64,000 nucleotides of DNA from contig NZ_JASZ02000002.1 of the NCBI RefSeq assembly GCF_000735695.2, positions 124,001-188,000 on the forward strand, written 5' to 3'. The position numbers and the translations under genes are program-made. Shown piece after piece: positions 1 to 7,934 of this stretch. Under the pieces are notes generated by a model, which saw only the letters and a list, made by a program, of their open reading frames with translations, did not search any database and was not told the origin of the DNA. Origin of the DNA: Kaistella haifensis DSM 19056. Its GTDB lineage: Bacteria; Bacteroidota; Bacteroidia; Flavobacteriales; Weeksellaceae. Numbering within the stretch: the stretch's first letter is position 1; each line of letters begins with the position of its first letter.

Positions 1-1660
1 TTAAAGTGGTGAATTGAATCGTTTCAAAGAATTTCCCAAGCGTGATATTAATTACGCGCGGTCCTCCGCCAGAAATTGTATCACCAGCTTTTTTGGAAGA
101 CTCTTTATTTTTCTTACTTTTTGCTTCAGTATCACTGATAATCCCTTTATCCTTAAATCTTGTTAAGTCTGCCTGATAACTTGGTGCTGCTGGATCATCT
201 TTATTTACGATGGTTTTCGTAGCTTGCACAGTAAGATTATTGTCATCTGTTACAATGTCGCGAACCCATTTATAAGCGGCTTCTAAACCATCGAGGATAG
301 GGCTTAATACTTTTTCCCAAATCCAAACTAAGGCGTCACCGAGCCACGTAATTATAGGTTTAATGATACTTTCTAAGGTCCAGCCAATAAGCCGGAAAAT
401 ATCTTTTATGATTAAACTTTTCCCAAGCCATTCCAAAATGCCGCCGACAATTTTCCCTAGTTGAGCAGACACTGTTTTTGAATAATCCCAAATGGTTCCG
501 AAAATTCCAGAAACAATATTCAGGTAATCCATCCAACCGCCTGTGCTTTTTGACAAACCAGTGATATAAGCTATAGCGGTTCCCAATCCTTTAGAAATAA
601 GGTCGATGTACGGCGTGATTTTTAAAATTGCAGGTGCAACAAAATTTAAAGCCTTTGTGCCAAGATCAAGGAATTGAATAATAATAGGGCTCATTGCATC
701 ACCAATATCTGTAAGCGTATTTGCTGCTTTATCCTTCATTGCTTCCCACCGTCCGCCCTTCGTTGCATTTTGAGCTTCTAATGCGCCGGCATAAAGACCA
801 CCTTTGCTCCTTGCCATTGCTAATGACTTGGCCAGTAAATCATAAGTAACATCCATTTCCTTAACTTCATCCATTGATTTTCCTGTAGCTTTGGAGAGCA
901 GAGAATAAATATTGATTCCAGCATAGCCAAATTGCCTAATATCCATAGCGGAAGCTTTTCCAAGCGACTTAATTTGCTGCATGTTAATTGACATACGCTG
1001 CAATTCATCATTTCCTCCACCGGTTGCTGCTATAGCATTGGCAAGGTTCATCACATCTTCTCTGGCATTTTTAGCATTGCCGTCAACTGATATTAAAGCC
1101 CGGTTAGCTTTTAGAAGTGAGGCGGTATCGTAAGAAGAATTTTGTGCATCCTGCCGGATATTCTTATAAGCGACATTTGCATCCTTTTTTCCGATAAAAG
1201 TGGAAAGTCCTACGAGATCTTTCTCTTTTTGCAAACTCCCGGAAATAGCGCTCCCAATTCCTTCTTTAACTGCTCCTAAAAAAGCAGTTGCAGCCTGTAA
1301 GCCAACATTACCGATCATGGAACCTAAAGCGACTCCACCAACGCCAATCCCACCAGAACTAGACCCAGAACCACCAATATTACCTTGATGAGTTCCGGCT
1401 TGCCTTTGTAAACTTGCTAATTCACGCCTTGCAGATGCAATTTGGGTGGTAATAGTAGAGGTTCGAATTGTATTTTCAACTTCACGAATTCTGCTTTGTA
1501 ACTGATCATAGCTTTGGCCAAGAATACGGTTACGCTGGTTCATTTTATCCGCGTGCTGAGCCATTCGGCCGAATGTTGATTGAGAAGTTGCGCCAAGTTT
1601 CCCTAGGCCGCCGCTCATCTGATCACGCATTCGTACTACAAACTCAACAATATTACTCAC
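1..1660 (-). CDS. Phage tail tape measure protein (3' end outside window)
   Basis: The minus-strand frame is open from a GTG at 1660 to the window edge, at least 553 codons. The N-terminus (SNIVEFVVRMRDQMSGGLGK) is followed by a heptad-like helical stretch, a Gly/Ser-rich linker and hydrophobic segments, as in tape measure proteins that set tail length and fill the tail tube. The GTG overlaps the TGA at 1657-1659 of the chaperone frameshift product, which is the usual coupling between these two genes in tailed phages. The C-terminus lies beyond base 1. The family call rests on residue composition, position after the tail chaperone and length; I cannot see a catalytic motif. Confidence is good for a tail tape measure, lower for the exact start. 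Confidence 0.85.
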   Translation of the reverse strand, partial: MSNIVEFVVRMRDQMSGGLGKLGATSQSTFGRMAQHADKMNQRNRILGQSYDQLQSRIREVENTIRTSTITTQIASARRELASLQRQAGTHQGNIGGSGSSSGGIGVGGVALGSMIGNVGLQAATAFLGAVKEGIGSAISGSLQKEKDLVGLSTFIGKKDANVAYKNIRQDAQNSSYDTASLLKANRALISVDGNAKNAREDVMNLANAIAATGGGNDELQRMSINMQQIKSLGKASAMDIRQFGYAGINIYSLLSKATGKSMDEVKEMDVTYDLLAKSLAMARSKGGLYAGALEAQNATKGGRWEAMKDKAANTLTDIGDAMSPIIIQFLDLGTKALNFVAPAILKITPYIDLISKGLGTAIAYITGLSKSTGGWMDYLNIVSGIFGTIWDYSKTVSAQLGKIVGGILEWLGKSLIIKDIFRLIGWTLESIIKPIITWLGDALVWIWEKVLSPILDGLEAAYKWVRDIVTDDNNLTVQATKTIVNKDDPAAPSYQADLTRFKDKGIISDTEAKSKKNKESSKKAGDTISGGGPRVINITLGKFFETIQFTTL

Positions 1661-1842
1661 AACTCTTTTTTACCTTGATTTTTCCAAATTTCTAAAGCGA
1701 TGCCTGTTCTGAAGAAAAATTTCTCCTCACCCCAGAGTCTCATCGCATCTGCGCCGAATTTCATAGCTCCGAAAACTATTAAGAACTCAATTCCGCCTTC
1801 CTGCTTTTCAAAGGCATATTTGCCAGCTTGACTAAGCGCGAA
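1657..1842 (-). CDS. Frameshift extension of the tail assembly chaperone
   Basis: This frame has no start codon of its own. It opens just after a TAG near 1872, runs about 60 codons past the T6 run at 1841-1846 and ends at the TGA that overlaps the tape measure GTG. Its product (ALSQAGKYAFEKQEGG, then GAMKFGADAMRLWGEE) reads like real protein. It is reached from the upstream chaperone by a -2 or +1 shift at GAATTTTTTCGC. Tail chaperones with such G/G-T type extensions are common in tailed phages, and Mu-like phages are known for a -2 shift. The extended form would bind tape measure and tail tube during assembly. Confidence 0.65.
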   Translation of the reverse strand, partial: FALSQAGKYAFEKQEGGIEFLIVFGAMKFGADAMRLWGEEKFFFRTGIALEIWKNQGKKEL

Positions 1843-2242
1843 AAAATTCGCCTTTCTTACCTTCTAAAATGTTATTGATTTGCAGGAAAACCGCAATAAA
1901 GAGGTCTTCATCTTCGATCAGTTGATAATCGCCTTCCAGCCAAAGCTGTTCGATGATCATAGCAACCGCTTTGGACATTCCGTTGACTCCGATTGCGGTT
2001 AGGTAATCGCCAAGGTCTTCAGCGGTTGGAGGTCTGAGAACTGCTAGGAAATCATCTACTTTTAAATAGATCAGTTCCCGGTTTGCGTTTTCCTCTTTCC
2101 ATTCATCCAGCTTCTTTTGGGTGAATCTTTTCACAAATGCTGATAAATCCTTAACCACCGGTGATTTGTCGTTTTTTGCTTTTTCAGCTTCCTTTGCCTG
2201 TCTTTTGGCGAATACGTTTTTTAAGTCTTCTGTTTGTGACAT
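1832..2242 (-). CDS. Phage tail assembly chaperone
   Basis: A 136-residue, highly charged, helical protein encoded between the tail tube gene and the tape measure gene, the fixed position of tail assembly chaperones. The N-terminal 35 residues are rich in Lys, Glu and Asp; the middle contains AVLRPPTAEDLGDYLTAIG, typical of small phage chaperones. The zero frame ends EFFRA-stop directly after a run of six T residues on the coding strand, where ribosomes could slip into the extension frame. No enzymatic motif. The name rests on position and the frameshift arrangement rather than on a recognised domain. Confidence 0.7.
   Translation of the reverse strand: MSQTEDLKNVFAKRQAKEAEKAKNDKSPVVKDLSAFVKRFTQKKLDEWKEENANRELIYLKVDDFLAVLRPPTAEDLGDYLTAIGVNGMSKAVAMIIEQLWLEGDYQLIEDEDLFIAVFLQINNILEGKKGEFFRA
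1841..1846 (-). other. Probable programmed frameshift site in tail chaperone gene
   Basis: Six T residues on the minus strand lie between GAA and CGC five codons before the zero-frame stop. The useful downstream frame starts at 1842 (a -2 shift) or 1839 (a +1 shift). This is the place and arrangement expected for tail chaperone frameshifting. Confidence 0.6.
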
Positions 2243-2261
2243 TCTGATATTTTATTTTTGA

Positions 2262-2702
2262 TTAATGAATTAACTGTTGGCTCATCGCTAAGAATGGCAA
2301 CGTTGTTTCGCGGTTCTTTGCGCCTTGCTCCATTCCAACACCTGTCTCAGTAAACTGCACACCGCGGACGATGTAGGTCTTGCGCTTATCCGTAATTCTT
2401 CTTTTGAAAGAGATACTGATAATAATAAGCTCGTGCGGTACCTCTGTGATATCATCATAGCCTCCATCCTGCGCCGCTTTATCAATTGCATCGGCTTCGA
2501 ATCCTAAAAGTTTGATATTACCTTCATACTTGATGTTGGAGGTCATAATATCAATCGGTTGATCACCTGCACCCATCAGATGTTCTGCATCTTTTGTTTT
2601 TTTACTTTCAAAACCGCGCAAACCTTTTATAGTTCGGTTGAGAACTTTTACTTCAAAATGTGACCAGGCACATTCTTTTGTAGTGATATTTACGTTTGAC
2701 AT
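2262..2702 (-). CDS. Phage tail tube-like protein
   Basis: A 146-residue protein directly downstream of the sheath gene. The sequence has the beta-rich pattern of tail tube proteins, with a polar N-terminus, a loop with GAGDQPIDIMTSNIKYEGN and a central strand region ELIIISISFKRRIT. In contractile-tail phages the tube gene follows the sheath gene, and a chaperone and tape measure follow the tube; that order is seen here. No family-specific motif can be named from sequence alone. It would polymerise inside the sheath and form the DNA channel. Confidence 0.6.
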   Translation of the reverse strand: MSNVNITTKECAWSHFEVKVLNRTIKGLRGFESKKTKDAEHLMGAGDQPIDIMTSNIKYEGNIKLLGFEADAIDKAAQDGGYDDITEVPHELIIISISFKRRITDKRKTYIVRGVQFTETGVGMEQGAKNRETTLPFLAMSQQLIH

Positions 2703-2705
2703 TTT

Positions 2706-3866
2706 TTAAATCGTTTTTGTTAATCCTAGGTTGATGATGATCCATGTCAGATATCCAAGAGGTTGGATTTTCACCTGCATTTCCAAAGTGTTGGTATTAA
2801 TAAGGTCCTGATCTAAGGAAATGATACAGTCTACGCCGCTGATCTGGTCTCCCATCTGTGCCAGTAGCTGCGTTTTAACGGTTTGCTCCATATACGTCGC
2901 ATCAGCATCGTTGATTTTACCGTCCGGTGTAATTCTCACATCTGTTTCCACAAATGGAGCTGTAGTAGCGGTGGAGATTCTTTGCGCTTTGTCGATTAAG
3001 CGACCGTAAACTAAGATTCTGAAATCGTCATCAGAACACATGTTATCCCGGCCGAAAAAGAAACCTGAAATTCCTTCCCGGATATGCAACACCATAAATC
3101 CAGCACTTGCGAACGCATCCAGTTCTGTAGGTGTGTATTCTTCAATCGGACGGTCTCCGATATAAGCTGAATTAATACTCAAAGCGCCTTTTTCACCGCT
3201 TCCGATTTTAATGTGAGCTTCATATTTAACCGCCCTTGCTAATGCTAAAGGAACGGCCGGTCTGCCATCAGATAAAACATTTCCCAACACAACTCCAGCG
3301 TAACCGTTGGATGCAGTATTTGGATTGTAAGTGTTCGCGACATCCGTATTCGCAACTCTACCGGAAATTAAAAACCTTACCGGACGATTGATACTTTGTT
3401 GATATTCCGCCAACGCTTTTGAAGCGATGACAGCGGCTGAAACATCAGTGTCGAGAAATTCTTCTCCAGCATCATAAGCTAATGCCGGGTCTCTCATAAT
3501 TCCAACCAGATTTACACGCCCTTGAGAAACAGTCAGCAATTTTTTCGCACCGTTGTTATTGGTACTGGTCACAGCTTGCGCCATCGTCATTGTGTCTTCG
3601 GTTCCTAGAACCCAAAGTTCCTGCGAGCCGCCAAGTTCCGTGTAGAACTCATTGAGAATTCCAAAGATGAAAGGTTCTGCAGCTTCGGTATAACCTTTCT
3701 TAACCGCATCGTCTAAGCCATAGACTGTATTTACTTTGCCAATTAATCCAGCGGTTTTCGCTGTAGCTACGATTCCTGCAACACCGTCAGTTATGTTGAC
3801 TTGGCGTAGCAAATTGCCGTTGGTAACATTGGTAATTACTTTCGGCGTTCCAGTTTCTTGAGCCAT
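2706..3866 (-). CDS. Phage tail sheath protein (DUF2586-like)
   Basis: A 386-residue protein resembling the DUF2586/tail sheath group found in Mu-like phages of Bacteroidota. Visible sheath-like features are the segment FGILNEFYTELGGSQELWVLG near residue 70, the central ALAEYQQSINRPVRFLISGR, and the C-terminal strand-rich end that finishes with a hydrophobic tail. Its presence means the phage has a contractile (myovirus-type) tail. It is followed by the tube gene after only 3 bases. The start ATG at 3866 has an A-rich upstream region like its neighbours. Confidence 0.75.
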   Translation of the reverse strand: MAQETGTPKVITNVTNGNLLRQVNITDGVAGIVATAKTAGLIGKVNTVYGLDDAVKKGYTEAAEPFIFGILNEFYTELGGSQELWVLGTEDTMTMAQAVTSTNNNGAKKLLTVSQGRVNLVGIMRDPALAYDAGEEFLDTDVSAAVIASKALAEYQQSINRPVRFLISGRVANTDVANTYNPNTASNGYAGVVLGNVLSDGRPAVPLALARAVKYEAHIKIGSGEKGALSINSAYIGDRPIEEYTPTELDAFASAGFMVLHIREGISGFFFGRDNMCSDDDFRILVYGRLIDKAQRISTATTAPFVETDVRITPDGKINDADATYMEQTVKTQLLAQMGDQISGVDCIISLDQDLINTNTLEMQVKIQPLGYLTWIIINLGLTKTI

Positions 3867-3868
3867 AA

Positions 3869-4252
3869 TTATTGAGCTAAGTTATTTTTGTATTCAGTTA
3901 AAGCAGTTTTTAAAGTTGCTGCCTTTTGGTCTTCGCATTTGATGTCGAAAAACTTGATGAAAGTTTTCAGAACAGGATATTCCGCTGCATCAATATCAAG
4001 GTTTTTAAGTTCCTCAGTTTTTGCAATAATTTCCTCTTCAGTAGGACCAACTGGTTCAACCGGAACAGTTGCAATTTTTTCCGCCTGATCTCTTGTGTAA
4101 GATTCAATTGTTTGATCTTGCAGGTTATTTTCCTGAGCAAAACTGATGGCGTGACCTGAGGTGTGAAAAACTCTTCCATCACTTGTAATGTGGCATTCGT
4201 TACTTCTGGAATGGCGCTCAAAATAGTCTTGAGCTAAATCTGTATGTTTCAT
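3869..4252 (-). CDS. Phage structural-region protein, function unknown
   Basis: A 127-residue protein encoded just upstream of the sheath gene (2-base gap). The N-terminus is His/Ser rich (YFERHSRSNECHITSDGRVF), the middle is acidic with an EPVGPTEEE linker, and the C-terminus is helical. It may be a small tail or head-completion protein, but nothing in the sequence decides this. Its place in the tail gene run and tight packing argue that it is a real gene. Confidence 0.55.
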   Translation of the reverse strand: MKHTDLAQDYFERHSRSNECHITSDGRVFHTSGHAISFAQENNLQDQTIESYTRDQAEKIATVPVEPVGPTEEEIIAKTEELKNLDIDAAEYPVLKTFIKFFDIKCEDQKAATLKTALTEYKNNLAQ

Positions 4253-4286
4253 TTTAATTGATTTTTAATAAGTGTTTAAACATTGA

Positions 4287-4799
4287 TTAAATCAGGCGTT
4301 TCCAACGGAGTACACCGATTATTAAAAACAAAGAGAGGATTCCCATAAAGATTCTTCCGAACCAAATTTGAGTTTTCTGCCAGAACGTTAAAGGCTTTTC
4401 CACTTCAACAGGCACTTTGATGTAAATAGGTGTTTGCTCGTGCTCCTTGGTGTGGGTTTCCTCCCATTGTTTATGTAATTCCTGTGCTTTCGCTTCACAA
4501 TCACAGTTTAATTTATTGCCGTCTAATGTGGTTTTGGGAACTTTCAGACTTTTACCAGGCTTTGAGGCTGCTTTGGTTTCCTGAGTTTCCCGTAGTACCG
4601 GTTTCCCGTTCACACAGTCTACAAAAGCCGTGTAGAATGAGCTGTCTTTTTCCACTTTAAAGATTGTATCTCTTACAGTTTTAACAGTCTCCTTCGTTTT
4701 CGTGATGATCACCGGTTCCTGCGGTTTCCTGCTTTTGCAGGAAACCACCATCACCAGCGAATAAAAAATCAGAACTATGAAAAAAAAATTGCGTTTCAT
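4287..4799 (-). CDS. Candidate unimolecular spanin (lipoprotein with C-terminal membrane segment)
   Basis: A 170-residue protein with an N-terminal signal ending in a lipobox-like VVSC near residue 21 and a hydrophobic C-terminal helix (FGRIFMGILSLFLIIGVL, about residues 147-165) followed by basic residues. The 125-residue middle is polar and charged, with a Pro/Val-rich stretch (IYIKVPVEVEKP). An outer-membrane lipid anchor plus an inner-membrane C-terminal anchor in one chain is the topology of u-spanins, which fuse the two membranes at the end of phage lysis. The neighbouring gene, 1 base upstream, encodes the amidase, so the pair forms a lysis cassette. An alternative is a generic phage lipoprotein. 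Confidence 0.55.
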   Translation of the reverse strand: MKRNFFFIVLIFYSLVMVVSCKSRKPQEPVIITKTKETVKTVRDTIFKVEKDSSFYTAFVDCVNGKPVLRETQETKAASKPGKSLKVPKTTLDGNKLNCDCEAKAQELHKQWEETHTKEHEQTPIYIKVPVEVEKPLTFWQKTQIWFGRIFMGILSLFLIIGVLRWKRLI

Positions 4800-4800
4800 T

Positions 4801-5217
4801 TTAAAAATTTATTTGTTTCAGCCAAGTTTTGACATCAAAGCTTGGACAGGCTTTGTTCACTTTTGGAAAATCCCGATGGCCAGTAATTATGGCAGTGGGA
4901 AATTTTAATTTCAGCTCTTTTAAAAGCTTTATTTGTGATGCTTTTTGCGCATCGGTTCTGTTATCCAGAGGTTTGTTTTTAGCATCTACACCGCCGATAT
5001 AGGCGATATGAATACTGGGTGTGTTGTAACCGGCAACACCATTGGAGATTTGCTCAATCGGAAAAGTGTTCACTATTTCGCCATTGGCCTTAATCATAAA
5101 ATGATATCCGGGATTCTTCCAGCCTTTCACCCGCTTCCAATAATCTTTAATTGAATCAATGGTTGTGTTTTGCGGTGTGGCTGTGCAATGCAGCACTAAA
5201 TATTTGATAGCTCGCAT
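4801..5217 (-). CDS. N-acetylmuramoyl-L-alanine amidase (endolysin)
   Basis: A 138-residue single-domain amidase of the amidase_2/T7-lysozyme type. The first zinc ligand is in YLVLHCTATP, the central strand-turn is NPGYHFMIKANGEI, and later ligands are in TGHRDFPKVNKACPSFDV, giving the His, His, Cys pattern with the lysine used in catalysis. There is no signal peptide, so export needs a holin, which I did not find by sequence. It cuts the amide bond between muramic acid and the peptide stem at lysis. The candidate spanin gene follows directly. Confidence 0.88.
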   Translation of the reverse strand: MRAIKYLVLHCTATPQNTTIDSIKDYWKRVKGWKNPGYHFMIKANGEIVNTFPIEQISNGVAGYNTPSIHIAYIGGVDAKNKPLDNRTDAQKASQIKLLKELKLKFPTAIITGHRDFPKVNKACPSFDVKTWLKQINF

Positions 5218-5232
5218 AAGTGTTTTTAAGAA

Positions 5233-5262
5233 AAAAAGCCTACCTAATCAGATAGGCTTTTT
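5233..5262. terminator. Bidirectional intrinsic terminator
   Basis: A ten-base stem (AAAAAGCCTA pairing with TAGGCTTTTT) with a ten-base loop lies between the capsid gene and the amidase gene. The A and T flanks allow it to work on either strand. It would separate the abundant capsid transcript from the lysis and tail genes. Confidence 0.75.
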
Positions 5263-5283
5263 ATATTTATTTTGTGATTATTG

Positions 5284-6243
5284 TTAAGCGCCTTGAACGA
5301 TTGAGATAACTCCTTTCCAGTCAGCTCTCTTACATCTTGCACCCATTTTCAGTAATGTTGAGTAAACGTCACCGTAATACAGTGGGTTCCCTTTGTCATC
5401 AAACAAATGAGTGTCTCCCATTGCCTTGGTAACAGATTGCTTTTGCCATAACAGACAGCCTAAATTGTCAGTTGCTGCAAGAGCGGTTCCCGGTGCAATG
5501 GCTGCACCTTCACTGGTAAATGCCAATACTGAACTTCTTTCCAAAATTTTGAATCCTGCGAACTCACCAACAATACCCTTTGAAAGGTCAGCGGCGTTTT
5601 GGAATGCAGCCATTTGGTTAGCTGATAATGAATCCAAAAATTGCTGATACATGTAAGATTCAAGCATTGCATATCTCTCAGACTTTGGAACATTATCTTT
5701 GTTCATGATCGCCTGAGCTTTTTGAAGCTCTTTGTAGCTCAATGCCTTTCTGGTTCCAGTTTGGCCATCTTCACCATTTACAGCCTCGGCTGCACCTGTA
5801 GTTGGGATTTTTCTGTTTGCTGGTAAATTATCAGCTGTAACACCGCCGCCAACTGCTGGTTTAAATGCTCTTACCCAGTTGTAAACTACTTCATCACCTA
5901 CAGCTTCAATTAATGTATTGACATGATCGCCAAGTACAGAATCTGTTTTTTGGTAAGAAAGTTCCAGCTGGTCAGCCAGTGGCAAATGAGAAGGATCGGT
6001 AGTCCAAACATCAAGCGCATACACCAATGCTGTATCGGCTCTTTGCACCGCTGTTGCCGGATACACTGATCTGTTTTTTACCGTTCCGGGCTTTGCCCCG
6101 GCTTGTGGAATATAAACAACTGAACCACCTTTTACGAATTGAGATTCGTCAACACATAGTGCTAAATGGGGATTTTCTTTCCATAGTTTTTCAACTACGT
6201 ATTGCGCCCACAGTTCTTGTGGTACTTTTGGATTTTGTGCCAT
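5284..6243 (-). CDS. Phage major capsid protein
   Basis: A 319-residue protein encoded directly downstream of the protease-scaffold gene, as expected for a major capsid protein. The N-terminus (QELWAQYVVEKLWKENPHLA) resembles Bacteroidota Mu-type capsid proteins, with a middle that includes DQLELSYQKTDSVLGDHV and a Gly-rich loop. No signal peptide is present. It is followed by a strong terminator. The call rests on position, size and family resemblance; the fold cannot be read directly. Confidence 0.75.
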   Translation of the reverse strand: MAQNPKVPQELWAQYVVEKLWKENPHLALCVDESQFVKGGSVVYIPQAGAKPGTVKNRSVYPATAVQRADTALVYALDVWTTDPSHLPLADQLELSYQKTDSVLGDHVNTLIEAVGDEVVYNWVRAFKPAVGGGVTADNLPANRKIPTTGAAEAVNGEDGQTGTRKALSYKELQKAQAIMNKDNVPKSERYAMLESYMYQQFLDSLSANQMAAFQNAADLSKGIVGEFAGFKILERSSVLAFTSEGAAIAPGTALAATDNLGCLLWQKQSVTKAMGDTHLFDDKGNPLYYGDVYSTLLKMGARCKRADWKGVISIVQGA

Positions 6244-6248
6244 ATTTT

Positions 6249-7211
6249 TTAGTCTTGTTTTAGGTTAGGATACTTCTCATCTCTCAGTTTTTCATAGAGA
6301 TCAGGAAACTCTTTCTTTACGGTTTCCAGTTCACCGGAACTGTACAGATCATCAAAGGTTTTACCTTCGTATTTGCCAGCTTCTTTTTGCTCTGTAACCA
6401 ATACCTGCGCTGGTAATGTATCGATCAAATCTTTCAGTCCGGACGGATTTTCGGCATAGTCTTTCTCAAGCTTTGCAGCCAATTCGTTGGTCAGTTTTTT
6501 AGAGGTTTTTCCACCGGCAATAAGGTCTTGAACCTCCTTTGTTAAGGTTTCGGCCTTTACCGTTTTCAGTTCCTCATCTTTTGCATCCAAAAGATCTTTG
6601 TACTCGTCGGCTTTGTCAGCTTTAGCAACTAGGTTGTTAATAGCTGTTACGACGGCAGATTCGTCGCCGTCCTTTAGATTCAGTGCGGTAAGAATTACGG
6701 CAGCTTCTAGTGTGTTTTTCATATTTTTTAAAGTGAAATTTTCGAGATCGGATAAGTTGAGCTCGTTGTTATCTTTATCATAAAGATTAGCAAGAGCGTT
6801 GTAGTTTCCGGGAATATCCACCAGTGATATTTCACGCGAAAACCATTTTGTTACGGTAGGTTTTGTTTGTCCGGGTAACTTTAGATTTTTAGCATCTGAA
6901 GCTTCCAAAACGACAATCTTTCCAACAGAGGCAGCGTTTAGAAAACCACCTTCTATCTGGTCAACTATTGATTGACCTTCCGGATGTGATAGATTAACAA
7001 CCGGCTTTGCAAAAACTTTATCGCCATCGATACGGAAATCATCCCAACGAACGACAACACCTTTGTCACGGTTGTGCATGTGGAAGCCTATTGGATTCTT
7101 TTTGACTTCATCGATTTGAAATCCTGCCGTAAGACATCGGTAACCATAAACATTCACGGAATCATCAGTGATGCAAAATTCTTTGTCTATTTTTTTGAAA
7201 GTGTCGCTCAT
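6249..7211 (-). CDS. Phage head maturation protease with C-terminal scaffold
   Basis: A 320-residue protein. The first 150 residues look like a prohead protease, with a candidate catalytic His in GFHMHNRDK and Ser in NAASVGKIV. From about residue 160 the chain is helical, highly charged and Lys/Glu rich, like a scaffolding protein. Met164 (ATG at 6722-6720) is preceded by an A-rich stretch like other starts here, so a shorter scaffold could be made in frame, as with protein Z inside Mu gene I. It lies just upstream of the capsid gene and is the first gene of the minus-strand block. Confidence 0.75.
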   Translation of the reverse strand: MSDTFKKIDKEFCITDDSVNVYGYRCLTAGFQIDEVKKNPIGFHMHNRDKGVVVRWDDFRIDGDKVFAKPVVNLSHPEGQSIVDQIEGGFLNAASVGKIVVLEASDAKNLKLPGQTKPTVTKWFSREISLVDIPGNYNALANLYDKDNNELNLSDLENFTLKNMKNTLEAAVILTALNLKDGDESAVVTAINNLVAKADKADEYKDLLDAKDEELKTVKAETLTKEVQDLIAGGKTSKKLTNELAAKLEKDYAENPSGLKDLIDTLPAQVLVTEQKEAGKYEGKTFDDLYSSGELETVKKEFPDLYEKLRDEKYPNLKQD

Positions 7212-7448
7212 TTATTTTGAAAAAGGTTTAAAAAATTTGCTTTCAACTTGATACTTTAATTCGTGCTTATGAATGTTTGGAAATCCAAGAACATCCACAC
7301 CTAGCCAGAAAGAAATTATTATCGTTTTCATATTTGTCTGGCAAACTTCCAAAAACCTCTAACCGTTTGAAAATTAGTGCGCAAGGATTGCACAACTATT
7401 TCACTTTGAGGCTGTTTCACTTCATTTTTGTACCGAGAAATACTATTT

Positions 7449-7934
7449 ATGGCAATAAGCAAGTCGGAACAAAGGGAACACGCACGCCTTTTATATGTGA
7501 ATGAAAAAATCACATTAAAAGAAGTGGCAGAGCGTGTGAAAGTCACTGAGAAAACAGTGGGTAAGTGGTGCAAAGAAGATAACTGGGACGGTCTCAGAAA
7601 GAGCCTTTTAAACACCCGGGAAAATCAATTGATACACTTTTATAATCAATTGGAAGCTATCAATCTTGATATCGCCTTTCGACCTGAAATTCTGGATAAT
7701 AAGGGAAAGCCGATTCAGCGACCACAAAAAAACATTCCTACATCTGCTGAAGCGGATACATTGAGTAAAATAACTTCTAATATACAACGATTGGAGGTGG
7801 AAATCGGATTAGGTGAAATCGTACATACTGGCAAAAAGATGATCACCTTCATCCAGCAGATCAATCTACCGGATGCAAAGCTTTTTAAAAACTATTTCGA
7901 TGAGTACATAAATAACCGGGTGAAAAATGGCTAA
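7449..7934 (+). CDS. Phage terminase small subunit
   Basis: A 161-residue protein when started at the ATG at 7449, giving N-terminus MAISKSEQREHARLLYV. An N-terminal helix-turn-helix (LKEVAERVKVTEKTVGKWCKE) is followed by a long helical region, the arrangement of small terminases that bind the packaging site and load the large subunit. The coding region overlaps the large subunit gene by 8 bases, so the two are translated together. It is the first gene of the plus-strand head block, divergent from the protease gene. No clear flavobacterial promoter was found in the 237-bp gap. Confidence 0.75.
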   Translation: MAISKSEQREHARLLYVNEKITLKEVAERVKVTEKTVGKWCKEDNWDGLRKSLLNTRENQLIHFYNQLEAINLDIAFRPEILDNKGKPIQRPQKNIPTSAEADTLSKITSNIQRLEVEIGLGEIVHTGKKMITFIQQINLPDAKLFKNYFDEYINNRVKNG

